Positions 38,222-46,985 of a stretch of 64,000 nt of DNA are shown in pieces. The notes beneath the pieces were generated by a model, which ran no database searches, had not been told where the DNA came from, and worked only from the letters and a program-made list of their open reading frames with translations. The first letter of the stretch is position 1. Every line of letters starts with the position of its first letter. Where the stretch lies: contig JAIENY010000008.1 in the NCBI GenBank assembly GCA_019750915.1, positions 62,001 through 126,000 on the forward strand. Reading direction: 5' to 3'. The stretch is from Xanthobacteraceae bacterium. Lineage in GTDB: Bacteria > Pseudomonadota > Alphaproteobacteria > Rhizobiales > Xanthobacteraceae. A program made the translations under genes and the position numbers.

Positions 38222-39224
38222 GCCGGCCTTCTGGTACGGCCGTTCGTCGGCGTTGTCCGCCCTACTGTCTCCCGTTTCTGCCATCTACGGTTGGTTATCG
38301 GCGCGGCGCATGAGGCGAACCGGCCAGCGGGTCGGAATTCCGGTGATTTGTATCGGCAATTATCATCTGGGTGGCGCGGGCAAGACGCCGACGACGCTAG
38401 CCGTCGCGCGGATTTTGTGCGACGCGGGTGAGACGCCTTTTGTCGTCAGCCGCGGCTATGGCGGCGAATTGCCGGGACCGGTACGTGTTGAGTCCGGTCA
38501 TCGCGCGTCGGAGGTCGGCGATGAACCGTTGATGATGTCCGCGCATGTTCCTGTTGTTGTCGCGCGCGATCGCGTAGCCGGGGCGCGGCTGGCGAAAGGT
38601 GAGGGAGCGAGCGTGGTATTGCTCGACGACGGATTCCAGAATTCCTCGTTGATCAAGGACGCTTCACTGATCGTGATCGATGGCACCAGGGCACTCGGAA
38701 ACGCGAAAGTCTTTCCCTCGGGGCCGCTGCGCGCGCCGCTCGCTCCGCAAATTGCAAAAACCGAAGCGATCATCGTAATCGGCCACGGCAGCGCGGCTGA
38801 TGATGTCGTGAATGCCGTCATTTCGCGCGGTGGTCTCGGCTTGCGTGCGTCCTTCCAGCCCGCCGCGCAATCGCTGGCTGGCTTGAAAGGCAAGCCACTG
38901 CTTGCTTTCGCCGGCATCGGGGATCCCGAACGGTTTTTTGCAACTCTGCGCGGGCAGGGGCTGAACGTCGTCAAGGTGAAATCTTTCGCCGATCATCACC
39001 GCTTCACACCTGCCGATCTGGCCTTGCTTACAGCAGATGCCGCGCAAGACGGGCTTTCTCTCGTGACGACTGAAAAGGATATGGTGAGGATCTCAAGCGA
39101 TCCGGCGCTCGCAAACAAGGCTAAAGACGTCACATCATTTGCAGTTGGCTTGCGCATCGCCGAGGACGACGCGCTACGCGCATTTCTTCACAGCAGCCTT
39201 GCGAAGGCACGCTCAAGCTTCTGA
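38214..39224 (+). CDS. lpxK: Tetraacyldisaccharide 4'-kinase LpxK
   Basis: LpxK phosphorylates the 4' position of the lipid A disaccharide at the inner membrane. A P-loop is visible as GNYHLGGAGKTPTTLAVAR, with SRGYGGELPGPVRVE, GDEPLMMSAHVPVVVARDR and LLDDGFQNSSLIKD, all LpxK hallmarks. ATG 38214 lies inside the waaA end (8 bp overlap), giving 336 residues. It converges on a DUF2093 gene 9 bp away with no terminator. Confidence 0.96.
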   Translation: MREPAFWYGRSSALSALLSPVSAIYGWLSARRMRRTGQRVGIPVICIGNYHLGGAGKTPTTLAVARILCDAGETPFVVSRGYGGELPGPVRVESGHRASEVGDEPLMMSAHVPVVVARDRVAGARLAKGEGASVVLLDDGFQNSSLIKDASLIVIDGTRALGNAKVFPSGPLRAPLAPQIAKTEAIIVIGHGSAADDVVNAVISRGGLGLRASFQPAAQSLAGLKGKPLLAFAGIGDPERFFATLRGQGLNVVKVKSFADHHRFTPADLALLTADAAQDGLSLVTTEKDMVRISSDPALANKAKDVTSFAVGLRIAEDDALRAFLHSSLAKARSSF

Positions 39225-39233
39225 AACGAGCCG

Positions 39234-39455
39234 TTATGCCTTGATGGCGCCGGGATAGAGCCGCTGCATGACCGCCTGCGGCGAGGTGTAGGCTTCCTGC
39301 CGGTCGACGTTCCAGTATTTCAATTCGTCGAGCGGGATATGTTCACCGGTGACGGCGCACACGACGTAAGTGCCGGGCGAGAGCACGCGGAAATCGCCGT
39401 CGAGATATTCGACTTTGGCTTCACCGTTGCCTGAGGGCCCAAATCTGTTCAGCAT
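39234..39455 (-). CDS. DUF2093 family protein
   Basis: A 73-residue protein (FGPSGNGEAKVEYLDGDFRV, then SPGTYVVCAVTGEHIPLDEL and YWNVDRQEAY) typical of the small alphaproteobacterial DUF2093 family. Fold suggests a compact beta-rich domain. It lies between lpxK and xseA, as in many relatives. Function unknown. Confidence 0.88.
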   Translation of the reverse strand: MLNRFGPSGNGEAKVEYLDGDFRVLSPGTYVVCAVTGEHIPLDELKYWNVDRQEAYTSPQAVMQRLYPGAIKA

Positions 39456-39544
39456 GGATTGTCCTGGCTCGCAGCCGTTCTCGATTATGACAGGAATATA
39501 TAGGGGCGGCGCGGGGGTTCAAACCCGCAGCTCGCAAAAGCCGC

Positions 39545-40984
39545 CTAGAAAAGATCGCCCTGGACCTTTTTCGCGGTCGCCGCTTGTTTGGGCGGTGATT
39601 TTGTCCTTTTCGGCACGGCGTCGGGGTGGCTGCCCGCGACTGCATCGATGCGACCGTCAGCGAACTCAATACTGATGTGTTCGCCCGAGCCGACCTGGGC
39701 CGCATGATGCAATGGCAGTCCGCTCTCGTCCCGAACCAGCGCAAAGCCCCGCGACAGCACGCTCTTGTACGACAGCGCCGCCAGCATCTGCGCGCTATGT
39801 CTCAGCCGCGTGCGCCGCAATTCAATCGCGTGCTGTGAGCACCGCTGGGCGCTGTCAGCAAGGCGCGCCACCCGATCGCGTGCGCGTTCGATCTGCGTCT
39901 TCAGCGTATTGAGGGTAAGACGGCCGCTGACCATCGACAGGCGCCGATCGAAGATATGCGTATTTGCCCGCAACGCACGTGGCAGGTGCGCGCTCGCGCG
40001 ATCCAGACGCTGGCGCGGAATTGCAAGCAGGTCCTGCGCTTTGGGCAATGCGCGCGCGGCGCTGCGCAATTCGGAGCGGCGATGTTCCTGCCCGCGCTGC
40101 CAGCAGGCAAAATTACGCCGCGCCAGATTGGAAATTTCAACGGCGAGTTCGGCGCGCACCGGCACGGCCATTTCCGCGGCAGCTGTCGGCGTCGGCGCAC
40201 GTTTGTCTGCGGCGAAGTCGATCAGCGTGATGTCGGTCTCGTGGCCGACGGCGGAGATCAGCGGGATCATGCTGCCCGCGGCTGCGCGGACAACAATTTC
40301 CTCGTTGAACGACCAGAGGTCCTCGAGCGAGCCGCCGCCGCGCGCGACGATCAGAAGATCAGGGCGCGGGATATCGCCGCCTTCCTCCAGTGCATTGAAG
40401 CCTTCAATCGCAGCGGCGACCTGTTCGGCCGAACCTTCGCCCTGCACGCGGACCGGCCACACCAGGACGTGGCGCGGAAAACGATCTTCCAGGCGATGCA
40501 GGATGTCCCGGATCACAGCGCCGGTCGGCGACGTGATGACGCCGATCACCTCGGGCAGCCAGGGCAGAAGCTGCTTGCGGGCCTCGTCGAACAGGCCTTC
40601 GGCGGCGAGCTTCTTCTTGCGCTCCTCCATCAGCGCCATCAGCGCGCCGACGCCCGCCGGCTCTAACGCCTCGATAACAATCTGGTACTTGGAGGAGCCG
40701 GGATAGGTTGTGAGCTTGCCAGTGGCGATGACCTCAAGCCCTTCCTGCGGCTTGAACCGCATTCGCCCGTGCACGCCCTTCCAGATCACCGCCTCGATCT
40801 TCGCGGTTTCGTCCTTCAGCGCGAAATAGCAGTGGCCGGAGGCATGAGCGCCGCGAAAGCCGGAAATCTCGCCGCGGACCCGGACGTGCTCATAGGCGTC
40901 CTCCACCGTCCTTTTCAGGGCGGAAGACAGCTCCGAAACCGTATATTCCTGTGAATTTGGCAGGGCCTTTGCGGTTGCGTCCAT
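39545..40984 (-). CDS. xseA: Exodeoxyribonuclease VII large subunit XseA
   Basis: Exonuclease VII degrades single-stranded DNA; XseA is its catalytic subunit. An N-terminal OB-fold ([39 protein letters not shown]) precedes the nuclease core with [33 protein letters not shown] and [16 protein letters not shown], followed by coiled-coil arms. From ATG 40984 it has 479 residues. It is divergent from purD; xseB is not in this window. Confidence 0.95.
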   Translation of the reverse strand: MDATAKALPNSQEYTVSELSSALKRTVEDAYEHVRVRGEISGFRGAHASGHCYFALKDETAKIEAVIWKGVHGRMRFKPQEGLEVIATGKLTTYPGSSKYQIVIEALEPAGVGALMALMEERKKKLAAEGLFDEARKQLLPWLPEVIGVITSPTGAVIRDILHRLEDRFPRHVLVWPVRVQGEGSAEQVAAAIEGFNALEEGGDIPRPDLLIVARGGGSLEDLWSFNEEIVVRAAAGSMIPLISAVGHETDITLIDFAADKRAPTPTAAAEMAVPVRAELAVEISNLARRNFACWQRGQEHRRSELRSAARALPKAQDLLAIPRQRLDRASAHLPRALRANTHIFDRRLSMVSGRLTLNTLKTQIERARDRVARLADSAQRCSQHAIELRRTRLRHSAQMLAALSYKSVLSRGFALVRDESGLPLHHAAQVGSGEHISIEFADGRIDAVAGSHPDAVPKRTKSPPKQAATAKKVQGDLF

Positions 40985-41066
40985 CACCAATCGAATCTGT
41001 TGCTGCTAGGAGTCGTCATGATAAACCCTTTTATCACCTCATAAACCGCGGTTCGACCTTCATCAC

Positions 41067-42341
41067 ATGAATATCCTCTTGATCGGTTCCGGCGGCCGCG
41101 AGCACGCGCTGGCCTGGAAAATGGCGGCATCTCCGCTTGTCACCAAATTGTGGTGCGCGCCGGGCAATGCCGGTATCGCCAAGGAGGCGGAATGCGTCGC
41201 ATTGGACGTGACGGACCATGCAGCGGCGATCGCATTTTGCAAGGTCAACAAGGTCGATCTGGTAGTGGTTGGTCCGGAGGCGCCTCTGGCGGCCGGGATT
41301 ATCGACGATCTCACCTCTGCCGGCATCAAGGCGTTCGGGCCAAGCAAGGCGGCCTCGCAACTCGAGAGCTCCAAGGGCTTCACCAAGGATATTTGCAAAG
41401 CGTATGGCATTCCGACGGCCGCTTATGAGCGTTTTCGCAACGGCGAGGATGCGAAGGCCTATATCCGCAAACGGGGTGCGCCGATCGTTGTGAAGGCCGA
41501 TGGCCTTGCCGCTGGCAAGGGCGTGGTGGTGGCGATGACGCTCGATGAAGCGCTTGCCGCCGTTGATGCGCTGTTCAATGCGCCGGGCGCTGAAGCCGTG
41601 ATCGAGGAGTTCATGGAGGGCGAGGAGGCCTCGTTCTTCGTTCTATGCGACGGCGAACACGCGTTGCCGCTCGCAGCCGCACAGGATCACAAGCGCGTTT
41701 TCGACGGCGATACGGGACCGAACACCGGTGGCATGGGCGCATACTCGCCCGCACCGGTTTTTACCGACGAGGTGCGCGCGCGCACGATGTCCGAAATCAT
41801 CCTGCCGACGCTGCGCGCGATGAAGGAGCGCGGCATGCCCTACAAGGGTGTGCTGTTCGCGGGCCTGATGATCACGAGAGATGGTCCGAAGCTGATTGAA
41901 TATAACGCGCGGTTCGGCGATCCGGAGACGCAGGTGTTGATGATGCGGCTGATGTCCGATCTGGTGCCCGCGCTTCTCGCGTCTGTCGAAGGACAACTCG
42001 CGCATTTCGATCTGCGCTGGTATCCAGACTCCGCGTTGACGGTGGTCATGGCGGCGAAAGGCTATCCCGGCGACTACGTCAAGGGCACGCCGATCGACGG
42101 CCTCGACGAGGCCGCGACAATCGATGGTGTCGAGATTTTCCACGCCGGAACCAAAGCCGACGGAAGCCGTATTCTCGCCAATGGCGGGCGGGTGTTGAAC
42201 GTGACGGCGATGGGCAAGACCGTGACCGAGGCGCAGCGGCGCGCCTATCAAGCGATTGATCGCCTCAGATGGCCGGGAGGTTTCTGCCGCCGGGACATCG
42301 GCTGGCAGGCCATCGCACGCGAACGATCGACCAGGGCTTAG
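41067..42341 (+). CDS. purD: Phosphoribosylamine-glycine ligase PurD
   Basis: PurD forms glycinamide ribonucleotide in step two of purine synthesis. The N-terminus is [20 protein letters not shown]; the ATP-grasp core shows [38 protein letters not shown] and [15 protein letters not shown]. The C-terminal segment [12 protein letters not shown] matches relatives. Length 424 is normal. It is followed after 12 bp by a dehalogenase-like gene, so read-through is likely. Confidence 0.97.
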   Translation: MNILLIGSGGREHALAWKMAASPLVTKLWCAPGNAGIAKEAECVALDVTDHAAAIAFCKVNKVDLVVVGPEAPLAAGIIDDLTSAGIKAFGPSKAASQLESSKGFTKDICKAYGIPTAAYERFRNGEDAKAYIRKRGAPIVVKADGLAAGKGVVVAMTLDEALAAVDALFNAPGAEAVIEEFMEGEEASFFVLCDGEHALPLAAAQDHKRVFDGDTGPNTGGMGAYSPAPVFTDEVRARTMSEIILPTLRAMKERGMPYKGVLFAGLMITRDGPKLIEYNARFGDPETQVLMMRLMSDLVPALLASVEGQLAHFDLRWYPDSALTVVMAAKGYPGDYVKGTPIDGLDEAATIDGVEIFHAGTKADGSRILANGGRVLNVTAMGKTVTEAQRRAYQAIDRLRWPGGFCRRDIGWQAIARERSTRA

Positions 42342-42353
42342 CCAGAGGCAACG

Positions 42354-43262
42354 ATGACCGATCTCGCCGATCTTTTTCCCGGTTTTGCCTCAGAGTGGAT
42401 CGACACCAAAGGCGGCCGGATTTTCGCGCGGGTCGGCGGCGACGGGCCTGCGCTGTTGTTGCTGCACGGCTATCCGCAGACGCATGTGACCTGGCACAAG
42501 GTAGCGCCTTTGCTGGCGAAAAAATTCACGCTCGTGATCCCCGATCTTCCGGGTTATGGCTGGTCCGACGTGCCAAGGACCGACGCCGACCACACGCCGT
42601 TCACCAAGCGGGCGATGGCGGACGTGATGATCGAGGTGATGGAAAAGCTCGGTCACGCGCGGTTCGCGCTGGCGGGCCACGATCGCGGCGGACGCGTCGG
42701 CTATCGCCTTGCGCTCGATCATCCGGGGCGGTTGTCGCAGCTTGCCGTGCTCGACATTCTGCCGACTTACGAATACTGGGCCAACATGAACCGCGAGTTC
42801 GCGTTGCGGGTCTATCACTGGTCGTTTCTGGCTCAGCCCTACCCGGTACCGGAAACACTCATTCAGGCGACACCAGACCAGTATTATCGTCCGATTTTCA
42901 TGGCCTGGGCCAAAAAGGGCGTTGCCGATCCGTTCGACCCGCGTGCGATCGCGCATTACCTCACCGCGTTTCGCGACCCGCTGCGGATTCATGCCGCCTG
43001 TGAGGATTATCGCGCCGGGGCGTACGCGGATTTTGATTTCGACAAAGCTGATCATGAGGCGGGCAACAAGATCTCCGTTCCGATGCTGGCGCTATGGGGT
43101 GGCACCGGCATCGCGTCATCGGCCAACAGTCCGCTCGATACCTGGCGAAAATGGGCGACCCGCGTGAGCGGGCAGCCAATCGATTCCGGTCATTTTCTGA
43201 TGGAAGAAAATCCAACCGCGACGGCCGAAGCCCTGCTCGGCTTTTTCAACGGACAGAGCTGA
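42354..43262 (+). CDS. Haloacetate (fluoroacetate) dehalogenase-like alpha/beta hydrolase
   Basis: A 302-residue alpha/beta hydrolase aligned without gaps, by recollection, to the fluoroacetate dehalogenase of Rhodopseudomonas palustris. All residues of that active site occur at identical numbers: nucleophile D110 (AGHDRGGR), R111 and R114 that hold the carboxylate, D134, halide-site H155 and W156 (VYHWSF), Y219 (CEDYRAGAY) and H280 (DSGHF). The oxyanion segment [10 protein letters not shown] is also present. The enzyme would hydrolyse fluoro- or chloroacetate to glycolate, which the glcDEF genes of this window could oxidise. Its stop overlaps the next ATG by one base. An epoxide hydrolase is the main alternative, made unlikely by the halide-site residues. 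Confidence 0.85.
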   Translation: MTDLADLFPGFASEWIDTKGGRIFARVGGDGPALLLLHGYPQTHVTWHKVAPLLAKKFTLVIPDLPGYGWSDVPRTDADHTPFTKRAMADVMIEVMEKLGHARFALAGHDRGGRVGYRLALDHPGRLSQLAVLDILPTYEYWANMNREFALRVYHWSFLAQPYPVPETLIQATPDQYYRPIFMAWAKKGVADPFDPRAIAHYLTAFRDPLRIHAACEDYRAGAYADFDFDKADHEAGNKISVPMLALWGGTGIASSANSPLDTWRKWATRVSGQPIDSGHFLMEENPTATAEALLGFFNGQS

Positions 43263-43708
43263 TGGGACTTCGTGAAGCCAAGCGCGAAGATATTCCACGC
43301 ATCATGGAATTGCTGATGGACGATGATCTCGGCCGTGGCCGCGAGGGCGACCTGAGCGATCTTGGGCCTTATCACGCAGCGTTCGATACGATCGTGACTG
43401 ATCCGAACAACGCGCTGTATGTCTGGGACGAGGACGGACGGCTCGCCGGGTGCCTGCAGCTGACCTTCATTCCGGGGCTTTCCTACAAGGGAGCATGGCT
43501 GGCGCAGGTGGAGGGCGTTCGTGTCGATGCGTCGCTGCGTGGCCAGCACATCGGAGAGAAGATGATGCAGGCGGTGATGGAGATTTCGCGCCGGCGTGGC
43601 TGCCGCACGCTGCAGCTCAAGACCGACAAGCGCCGGGTGGACGCTCACCGCTTCTACAAGCGGCTCGGATTCATCAACTCGCACGAAGCGTTCACGATGA
43701 GGCTGTGA
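43262..43708 (+). CDS. GNAT family N-acetyltransferase
   Basis: The 148-residue product has the acetyl-CoA-binding pattern VEGVRVDASLRGQHIGEKMM (R/Q-x-x-G-x-G/A variant) and the C-terminal RRVDAHRFYKRLGF typical of GNAT enzymes. Substrate unknown. It overlaps the dehalogenase stop by one base, so both are probably translated together. Its stop interlocks with that of tadA in TGATCA. Confidence 0.88.
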   Translation: MGLREAKREDIPRIMELLMDDDLGRGREGDLSDLGPYHAAFDTIVTDPNNALYVWDEDGRLAGCLQLTFIPGLSYKGAWLAQVEGVRVDASLRGQHIGEKMMQAVMEISRRRGCRTLQLKTDKRRVDAHRFYKRLGFINSHEAFTMRL

Positions 43709-44155
43709 TCAGCGGCACGCCTTGAAGAAATCGCGCAGCATGTCCGCAGACTGAGTTTCACCGACGCCCGAATAGACGTCAGGAACGTGATGGCACGTCG
43801 GCGAGGCGAAGAAGCGCACGCCGCTGTCCACCGCGCCGCCCTTCGGGTCGAGCGCGCCGTAATAGAGCCGGCGGATACGCGCGAACGAGATCGCGGCCGC
43901 GCACATCGGGCAGGGCTCCAGTGTGACGTAGAGGTCGCAATCGGTCAGCCGCTCGCTGCCGAGTTTCGAGGCAGCCTCCCGGATTGCCAAAATTTCAGCA
44001 TGGGCGGTGGGATCGCGGTCGGCCAGGGTCCGGTTTCCGGCCTCGGCGACCACCAGGCCGTCCCGGGTGATGACGCAGCCGATTGGCACTTCGCCGCCGT
44101 CGGCGGCCTTCCGGGCCTGTTTCAGGGCCAAATCCATGAAACTTTGTGCCGTCAT
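43709..44155 (-). CDS. tadA: tRNA-specific adenosine deaminase TadA
   Basis: TadA converts A34 to inosine in tRNA-Arg(ACG). The zinc site is H52-A-E54 (TAHAEILAIREA) with C82 and C85 (PCPMCAAAI), and the C-terminus has KGGAVDSGVRFF and HHVPDVYSGV as in TadA rather than cytosine or guanine deaminases. Length 148. It is divergent from the RluB-type gene. Confidence 0.9.
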   Translation of the reverse strand: MTAQSFMDLALKQARKAADGGEVPIGCVITRDGLVVAEAGNRTLADRDPTAHAEILAIREAASKLGSERLTDCDLYVTLEPCPMCAAAISFARIRRLYYGALDPKGGAVDSGVRFFASPTCHHVPDVYSGVGETQSADMLRDFFKACR

Positions 44156-44298
44156 CTCTCGTTTCCTGCGACGAAGTCTGTTAAGAGGGCATCCTCAACA
44201 CACCGGTTGCAGGACGCTGCGCCCTCGTCAGCGAGGATGCGCCCTTGTTGCGATCCGGCTTTCCTGCGCGCTGCGCCGCCTCTTTTGTGAGTTCCTTC

Positions 44299-46422
44299 AT
44301 GCCCCGCGACAACGACAAAAACAACAACCGCGGGCGAAGCCCAGGCGGCAAGCCGCCTCGGGGCGGTCCGGATAGACGCGGTGGCCGCTTTGGCGATGAG
44401 CGCCCGTCGCGAGCATCGGCGCCGCGCGGAGAGCGAAAGTTTGGCGACAAGAAATTCGGCGATCGCAAGCCGGGTGAAAAGCGGACTTATGCCGCAAAGC
44501 CCTATGCCGGGAAAAGTGAGGGCTTTCGCAAGGAAGGTCCGCGCAGCGATAGTCCGCGTCCCGCTCGTTTCAATCGCGACGATCGCCCGCAGCGCGACGA
44601 CAGGCCGAGATTCGATCGCGGCGAAGGCCGTACGTTCAAGCCCCGTGAGGATCGCGCCGAGGGACGTTCGTTCAGGCCGCGTGAGGACAGGGGCGAGCGT
44701 CCCGCCCGCGCGCCGCGCAAGGAGTTCGGCCCGCGCGACGGGGAAAAGCGTTCGTTCAGGCCTCGCGAGGATCGCGGAGACCGCCCCTTCAAGCCGCGTG
44801 AAGATCGTGCTCCGCGTGGCGAGCGCAGTGACCCGCGCCCGAGCCGCGCTGGAGGTTTTGGCGACAAGAAGTTTGGCGAGAAGCGGCCATATTCGACGCG
44901 TGGCGAGGGTTTCCGCAAGGACAGCCCGCGCAGCGATAGCCCGCGTCCCGCCCGTTTTAACCGGGACGATCGTCCGCAGCGCGATGAGCGTCCGCGTTTC
45001 AACCGTGATGATCGTGGCCCGGCGCGGGGACCGCGCAAGGACTTCGCTCACGGCGCGGATCGCGGGGCCGACAAGCCCTGGCAGAGCCGCGCGCCGCGCA
45101 GCGACGATGCAAGAGGCTTTGACAAGCCGCGCGGAGAGCGCGATTCCAGCGATCGTCCGCGCTTTTCCCGCTCACGCGAGGACCGTCCCGACCGCAATCG
45201 CGAGGGGTTTGCCCGTCCTCGCTTCGAGCGTGATCGCGATGATCGCGCGCCACGAAGCCGCAGTGACTGGCAGGAGCACCCGCGCAGCGAGCGCAGCCGC
45301 GACGACCGGCCGCGTCGCGACAACGAGAATGACAGCAAGATTTTCGTCAAGCGGCCTGCCTTCGGCGGCCGAGGCAGTTACCGCGATCGTGACGAAGACC
45401 GCCGCGCGCCGCGCGAGGTGCCGAAGAAAGAAAAGACCGGCGAACGCATCGCAAAGCTCGTGGCGCGCGCCGGCCTGTGTTCACGCCGTGACGCGGAAGA
45501 GTGGATCACGCAGGGCCGCGTCGCGGTGAACGGGCGAGTCATCAACTCTCCGGCGCTTGACGTAACCACGCGCGATGTCGTGACCATTGACGGCGAGCCG
45601 CTGCCGGAACGCGAGCGCACCCGGCTATTTCTCTACCACAAGCCGCGCGGCCTGATGACGACTCACGACGATCCGGAAGGCCGTCCGACCGTATTCGACA
45701 ATCTGCCGGAAGGCCTGCCGCGGCTGATCTCGGTCGGCCGGCTCGACTTTAATACTGAGGGCTTGCTGCTGCTGACCAACGATGGCGGGCTATCTCGCGC
45801 GCTCGAACACCCGGACACCGGCTGGCTGCGGCGCTACCGTGTCCGCGCTCACGGCGACGTGACGCAGGCCCAGCTCGATCAATTGAAGAACGGCATTGAG
45901 GTCGATGGGGTGAAGTACGGTTCGATCGACGCAACACTCGAGCGGGATCAAGGATCGAACGTGTGGGTGACGTTTGCAATTCGCGAAGGCAAGAACCGCG
46001 AGGTCCGCAACGTGATGGCCCATCTGGGTCTTGAGGTGAACAGGCTGATCCGTATTTCGTACGGTCCGTTCCAACTGGGTGAAATAGCCGAAGGCCAGGT
46101 CGAGGAAATCAAGAGTCGCGTGTTGCGCGAGCAGCTCGGCGAGAAGATCGCGACGATGTCGGGCGCGGTCTTTGACAAGCCGGCCCGCGAAGAAGCGACC
46201 GTGCAACTCGGCCGTGACGGCACGCCGCTGCGTCCCAAGTCCGTGAACAAGAAATTCAAGCGGGCGCTGATCGAGGACCGCAAGGGTCGCACCGTGGTCG
46301 TTCAACGCAGCGGTAGCGACGAAAAGCGAGCGCAGAACGAGGACGAGGCCAATGGTTATGGTCCGCCGCGCCGGCCCAAGCGCGGCTATCACGGCAAGCG
46401 CGATCTGACGCCGCGAGACTAA
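44299..46422 (+). CDS. 23S rRNA pseudouridine synthase, RluB/RsuA family, with long Arg/Asp-rich arm
   Basis: The enzyme half starts with an S4 RNA-binding domain at about residue 381 (GERIAKLVARAGLCSRRDAE) followed by the catalytic domain with GRLDFNTEGLLLLTNDG (nucleophile D483) and NREVRNVMAHLGLEVNRLIR. This is the RsuA/RluB group, probably modifying U2605-region of 23S rRNA. The first 375 residues are low complexity, full of FKPRED, RFNRDDRPQRD and similar RG/RD repeats, including an in-frame 387-bp-offset duplication. Start ATG 44299 (MPRDNDKNN) is chosen over a start 54 bp upstream. A basic C-terminal tail completes 707 residues, over twice the usual length. The next gene starts 3 bp after the stop. 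Confidence 0.9.
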   Translation: MPRDNDKNNNRGRSPGGKPPRGGPDRRGGRFGDERPSRASAPRGERKFGDKKFGDRKPGEKRTYAAKPYAGKSEGFRKEGPRSDSPRPARFNRDDRPQRDDRPRFDRGEGRTFKPREDRAEGRSFRPREDRGERPARAPRKEFGPRDGEKRSFRPREDRGDRPFKPREDRAPRGERSDPRPSRAGGFGDKKFGEKRPYSTRGEGFRKDSPRSDSPRPARFNRDDRPQRDERPRFNRDDRGPARGPRKDFAHGADRGADKPWQSRAPRSDDARGFDKPRGERDSSDRPRFSRSREDRPDRNREGFARPRFERDRDDRAPRSRSDWQEHPRSERSRDDRPRRDNENDSKIFVKRPAFGGRGSYRDRDEDRRAPREVPKKEKTGERIAKLVARAGLCSRRDAEEWITQGRVAVNGRVINSPALDVTTRDVVTIDGEPLPERERTRLFLYHKPRGLMTTHDDPEGRPTVFDNLPEGLPRLISVGRLDFNTEGLLLLTNDGGLSRALEHPDTGWLRRYRVRAHGDVTQAQLDQLKNGIEVDGVKYGSIDATLERDQGSNVWVTFAIREGKNREVRNVMAHLGLEVNRLIRISYGPFQLGEIAEGQVEEIKSRVLREQLGEKIATMSGAVFDKPAREEATVQLGRDGTPLRPKSVNKKFKRALIEDRKGRTVVVQRSGSDEKRAQNEDEANGYGPPRRPKRGYHGKRDLTPRD
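44518..45000 (+). repeat. Duplicated module in the RluB N-terminal arm
   Basis: Bases 44518-44613 and 44905-45000 are equal-length copies offset by 387 bp (129 codons). They encode 32-residue units (EGFRK..PRSDSPRPARFNR..) that agree at 29 positions. FGDKKFG and RPREDRG-type short repeats fill the region between. Confidence 0.85.
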
Positions 46423-46424
46423 GC

Positions 46425-46985
46425 ATGCGTGTTGTCGGGGGACGGCTGAGAGGCCGTAACATCGCCTCGCCATCGTCGAACACAATCCGTCCGACGCAGG
46501 ATCGCCTGCGCGAGTCGGTCTTCAACATCCTGATGCACGCCTACGGCAACCCGATCGAGGGTGCGCGCGTGCTCGATTTGTTTGCCGGCACCGGTGCGCT
46601 CGGCATCGAGGCGATCTCGCGCGGTGCCGCATTCACGCTGTTTGTCGATAACGGCGCGGAATCACGGGCGTTGCTTCGCAACAATGTTGAGTCGCTTGGG
46701 CTTGGCGGTGTCACCAAAGTCTATCGCCGCGACGCGGTTGCATTAGGCCCCGTGTATCCGATGGAGCCGTTCTCGCTGGCGTTTCTTGATCCGCCCTACG
46801 ACAAGGGACTGGCGGAGAAATCGCTGGGCTCGATGCGTGAAGGTTTGTGGCTCAAGCGCGATGCGCTGGTCGTTGTCGAAGAGGCAAAAGCTGCGGGTTT
46901 TGTGGCGCCGGAAGGATACGAGGAGCTGGAGCGACGCGACTACGACGACACCGAGTTTGTGTTCCTGAAGGCCGCGGGCAGCTAG
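46425..46985 (+). CDS. rsmD: 16S rRNA m2G966 methyltransferase RsmD
   Basis: RsmD methylates G966 of 16S rRNA using SAM. The 186-residue product begins MRVVGGRLRGRNIASP and has RPTQDRLRESVFNIL, the SAM motif DLFAGTGALGIEAISRGA and the catalytic LDPPYDKGL (D-P-P-Y). It starts 3 bp after the RluB-type gene, linking two rRNA-modification enzymes. Its stop interlocks with mutL in CTAG. Confidence 0.96.
   Translation: MRVVGGRLRGRNIASPSSNTIRPTQDRLRESVFNILMHAYGNPIEGARVLDLFAGTGALGIEAISRGAAFTLFVDNGAESRALLRNNVESLGLGGVTKVYRRDAVALGPVYPMEPFSLAFLDPPYDKGLAEKSLGSMREGLWLKRDALVVVEEAKAAGFVAPEGYEELERRDYDDTEFVFLKAAGS

Noticed and set aside
39505-39540. GGTTCAAACCC reminiscent of a tRNA T-loop, with a GCGGG/CCCGC hairpin
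   Set aside because: The 5-bp T-stem does not pair in the tRNA register and no upstream cloverleaf exists; no T-run for a terminator.
44152-45529. Long overlapping frames (299 and 382 codons) across the Arg/Asp-rich arm of the RluB-type gene
   Set aside because: They arise because repeats of GC-rich codons leave other frames without stops; the S4 and catalytic domains fix the true frame.
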